Part shown: positions 60,658 through 64,000 of the stretch, piece after piece
Layout of the letters: each line of letters begins with the position of its first letter
Numbering within the stretch: position 1 is the first letter of the stretch
Source: Heterobilharzia americana
Lineage: Eukaryota > Platyhelminthes > Trematoda > Strigeidida > Schistosomatidae
Direction: 5' to 3'
Length of the DNA stretch: 64,000 nt
NCBI GenBank assembly: GCA_944470555.2
Contig: OX104134.1
Coordinates: forward strand, 51,327,890-51,391,889
Translations under genes and position numbers: made by a program
Notes under the pieces: model-generated
What the model was told of the DNA's origin: nothing
Databases searched by the model: none
Seen by the model: the letters and a program-made list of their open reading frames with translations, nothing else

Positions 60658-63385
60658 GTAAGTTAATCTCCCATTGTTTACTTTTCTTTCTGAGAAATTA
60701 ATAACATTCACTGATTCCAAACGGTTAATTATGCTAAATACTCTGAGTAATGATAACAGTAATGAATACTTTAGTGAAATAATTAAAAATCCCAAAATTT
60801 CTATTTAACCTTGATTATTTTTTCTTATTCTAATTCAGAATAACATAATTTCTCCACAAAAAAAAATTAAATGCTACTTGGAGAAGTAGAAGCATCACAT
60901 ATATTTGATAGAAATCCATAAGAAATTATGCTCAACTAGTTTTTGGATCCTGGTAGAGCTCATAGGCTAGGTTTATCTGAAAACTAGAGATCATTACTAT
61001 TTTTGCTTTCTTAACTCATTTCACTTAGAATGGAAATAAAATATGGCAATAATAAAAAAAAATGCGAACTCCAAGTGAACGCCTGCATGATCGGATGGTC
61101 ATGAGTATTACTTCGACTTTATTCGGTACTTAAAAAATATCCTTCATAGATTTGCAGTGTAATTAACGTGAGTAAATCAGTATTACAATGAATTCCACTT
61201 TAAGTCACTTAAATGCAGGTGGTCGGTAAAAATTCTGCCTAATATTCTGTAGATTGTTACTTATTGCATGCCGCACTGCATGCAGCTAGACACCACCATG
61301 AAATAACGTGAATCTAGCAGTAACGCTCATTCTCTCAGTATTGCCAGTATTTGCTGGGTTTTTATAAGTCATATAGGTTATTAAACGACGATTTTCGGTT
61401 ATGTAGTTGGTAGTGAAAAAGCTACTTTTGATAATCACCCAAGAAGATATTGGAAAGTTTGTCTGAAACATAAAATGGACTTGATGTGTTCTGCTCATAA
61501 TTTTTAGAATGCAGTCAGTTAGTGGTCGGCGACTCTAGGTATTATGATGTGATGAAAAGTTGGCCACTGCAGGGCAGATACTTACCCAGCTTATTTAATT
61601 GTAAATTTCTATTACCTTACTACCTCCCGTTGAACTGTTTATGATTTCTTTATGCCATGCTGCTTGTTCATTTTGAAGTCATATCATTTTCTGCAGTTTT
61701 TTTCCTGGAAGTGTTTGTCGAAAGCATAGCGAACTTAGAAGAACTGGCCGTTCTGCAAGGTTGTACATTTATTATGTCGGGTGTCAATAATTATAATTAT
61801 CTTTCTATAATAGTTAAAACCCTCAGGATACTTCTGAAAATCGTAGTTTTATTCGCTATCCCTACTGCATAAGTTAGAATCAATATTTTATTCTCATTCA
61901 CTGTGAAAACTGAAACAGCAATCTTAGTTTAATTCAAAAATAATACTCGTAGAAAATGATAACTCTTACCAACCAACTACTGATTTCCATGAGAAATTTT
62001 ATTTGAAAACTATACAACTCGGAAAAATTATGTTCAAAACTTCGTAACAACTTTGATACATTTATCACATAAGATTACAAACAAGTTGGTCCTATCTGGA
62101 TACCCTGATTAGGACATATAGTTTATCTAAAAATGTGGTTTACACATGCGACACCTTTTAGACAATCATTTGATCATAAATTTACTTCTCAAGGCCTTTT
62201 TATCAGATGGAAGTGGAAGTAAATGAAGAAAAACATATTTGACAGTAAGAAATTTACGAATGTGAACAGTAATAAAAAGAGGATAATGAGTTTAGAAACT
62301 ATCCTGAGCAATAGGATAAGACTAATATTGTCAAGGTAAGTTCAGCGTAAAGACGAGTTGTTTTTAATATATAAGGGTATATTAACTTTGTGTATGGTTA
62401 GCATTTCAGTAAACTCTCTGAAAATTTTGATACAAGCTTGTAAAGGCTGTTTTAATACAGTTTTAGTGAACCTTATCAGCAATGTATTTTGTGGTGGATA
62501 AAGACGGTTGTTGTCACCTGTACTTGTCATTATCATCAATCCAGCTGATTTCGTAGCTATTTTATTATATATGCTCCATCATCCTAAAGGGCATACTTTG
62601 ATTCTCACTTCAAATGCATTTGTGTTCACATACAGTTAACTGGTATACTCAGTGGAATGATGTGGTGTACTCCAATGATTGCATTATCTGCCTTAAATTA
62701 CTGGATAAACTGATTTACCCTATATCTGACCTGAAGACAAGTTTATTTTCACGATAAATGACTTGATATACAGCGCGCTTACTTTATCCTTACGCGTCTA
62801 ACTTTCTTTTATCTATCTTAAAAGAAATGCGGAAGTACTAAACTGATGAGGTGATGAGGTCTGTGCTGCAAAATGTATTTTGTTTTCTCTTAACTGTGTT
62901 GATCTGCTTCAAATAATGCGCTTCAGTTATGTCTGACTATAGCCGAAGGTGATTTTGAAATGTATTCTTCTTCTCTTGTCACCTTTCTTGTTGCTACATT
63001 CGTTATTATCATATTGTTTTTCATCATCTGCTTCCACAATGTCTTGAGAAGCAAGTGCCTGATCAGATGACTGTTCGTAATACATCGGGGGGAATAAACC
63101 CTTTTTTTTAAGTAAACTATATCTTCTAATTACCCTTCACAAATTTATAAAAGGGACTGGTATGTTTTTAATTTTCAAAGACCTATCTATCCCACAAATT
63201 CTTTTGTAATTGAAGTTTCCTGTCCAACCATATCGAAAATAAAAATACTTCTCAGCATACGAAGGTACACTGTGAATATTCAGCAGTATTCAGTTTACTT
63301 TTATACCTGTGCAATTAAAAATATTGTTAATGATGTTGGTTGTATTATCCCGTCATTGAGTGGACCTAATCGATCCATCTCTGTT
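60658..63385. other. Probable intron 5, nothing recognised
   Basis: No open frame in this interval resembles the next part of a glutamate receptor (ligand-binding S1 region). AT-rich sequence without repeats shared in the window. Confidence 0.4.
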
Positions 63386-63495
63386 GGCATATGGGCTCCT
63401 GTGCTGATACCTCGATATTGGTTTTGTTTTTATTATGTATCAGTGGTAGATAATAGCTAGCAGCGGATTCCGGAACAGGAGTTTCGTCCTATACA
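63386..63495 (-). repeat. Hammerhead SINE relic, 3' half
   Basis: On the - strand it reads AGGACGAAACTCCTG, then GGAATCCGCTGCTAGC, which is the 3' half of the S-alpha-type hammerhead and its tail. The CTGAYGAG half is missing. Further along, the part at about 63388-63420 is similar to 46340-46374, which lies just before the 46.4-kb SINE. Confidence 0.6.
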
Positions 63496-63499
63496 ACAT

Positions 63500-63690
63500 G
63501 AAAACTACACCCGTCGCACAAGAAATGGCTGTCATAACCCGATGGCCTAATGGTTAATGCCCGAGTTTGAGTCCTAACGGGAACAACACCACTGAATGGG
63601 AACTAGGTATACCCAGCTGACGAGTCCCAAGTAGAACGAAACGTGCATCCTGAGTTCCATTGCTAGCCACTATCCGTCATTAATAAGAAT
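63500..63690 (+). repeat. Hammerhead SINE (S-alpha type), well preserved
   Basis: It has an A box TGGCCTAATGG (63543-63553), a B-box-like GAGTTTGAGTCCT (63563-63575), and a spacer. The hammerhead core is CTGACGAG (63617-63624) and GAAAC (63638-63642), with an ATC cleavage triplet and the tail TTGCTAGCCACTATCCGTC. All core bases are intact. Helix II is GTCC against GAAC, a single C-A mismatch, so reduced activity is possible. It sits back-to-back with the - strand relic at 63.4 kb. Confidence 0.75.
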
Positions 63691-64000
63691 ATTGTTTACT
63701 ATCCTGTATTTATGCGTTACTGAATAAAGCTCCTTTTATTTCGATTTAAATGAATTAAATGCACCTGCAGCAGACCAGAAAATTATTTTATTTTAGTTGA
63801 AAAGAGAAATAAAAAGCTATTCTAAGGGATCATCTGTGATTCCTGTCTAACGAGCATATAAATTCTCACGATAACAATTTTTTTATAGGAATGAAATATT
63901 CCCACTGTTTTATCCCCTGCATAAATGCATAAAACAGTCCAACTTTTTTCTTAATCTACACAACTTACTCCATGTAACATTTCCCCTACATAGGTCAACC
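63691..64000. other. AT-rich non-coding DNA, nothing recognised
   Basis: No feature seen. Confidence 0.45.

Noticed and set aside
1..64000. CRISPR arrays, rRNA genes, canonical tRNA genes
   Set aside because: No regularly spaced direct repeats and no rRNA cores. The tRNA-like promoter pieces are parts of SINEs and do not fold as complete tRNAs.

Overview
The window looks like a piece of a schistosome-type flatworm (blood fluke) nuclear genome. It is AT-rich and gene-poor, with kilobase-scale introns. Its repeats are a characteristic trematode set: RTE-clade non-LTR retrotransposons, Penelope-like element (PLE) fragments with GIY-YIG endonuclease remains, and tRNA-like SINEs carrying hammerhead ribozyme motifs (S-alpha type). 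No prokaryotic genes, rRNA, canonical tRNA or CRISPR array was seen. The genus is inferred from repeat content, not from a search.

Only one host gene is supported. It lies on the + strand from about 28.1 kb to at least 60.66 kb and probably runs past the window. Five exons encode a signal peptide and an extracellular periplasmic-binding-type domain that best resembles the amino-terminal domain of NMDA-type ionotropic glutamate receptors. The first intron is 73 bp, the next 22.6 kb, then 601 bp, then about 8 kb. Most of the repeats between 29 and 60 kb therefore sit inside its introns.

Layout: 0-14 kb is mostly featureless AT-rich DNA with two hammerhead SINE relics (2.4 and 5.2 kb), a PLE relic (10.3 kb) and a PLE-associated repeat (11.2 kb). 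14.26-17.49 kb is a nearly complete RTE element (family 1, - strand) with a 12-bp target duplication. 18.3-21.8 kb is a SINE relic followed by a chimera of family 1 and a second non-LTR family (family B). 23.2-25.3 kb holds a PLE relic, two head-to-head SINEs (one with an intact hammerhead core) and a family B scrap. 28.1-29.0 kb holds receptor exons 1 and 2. 30.5-35.5 kb repeats the 18.5-20.8 kb chimera almost exactly and continues into a nearly full family B element. 35.8-37.1 kb is PLE debris. 39.6-40.9 kb is a 607-bp, apparently perfect inverted repeat. 46.4 kb is a hammerhead SINE. 48.0-49.2 kb is a PLE fragment between inverted flanks. 51.6 and 52.4 kb are receptor exons 3 and 4. 52.6-55.9 kb is a full-length but dead family 1 element inserted at or just beyond the end of exon 4. 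57.1 kb is a SINE relic, 60.5 kb is receptor exon 5, and 63.4-63.7 kb holds two hammerhead SINE pieces in opposite orientation.

The main points of interest are the retroelement insertion at the edge of a receptor exon, the giant perfect hairpin in the receptor intron, hammerhead motifs in what look like three SINE families, and a family 1 lineage whose copies share the same inactivating lesions, which implies that dead templates were mobilised in trans.
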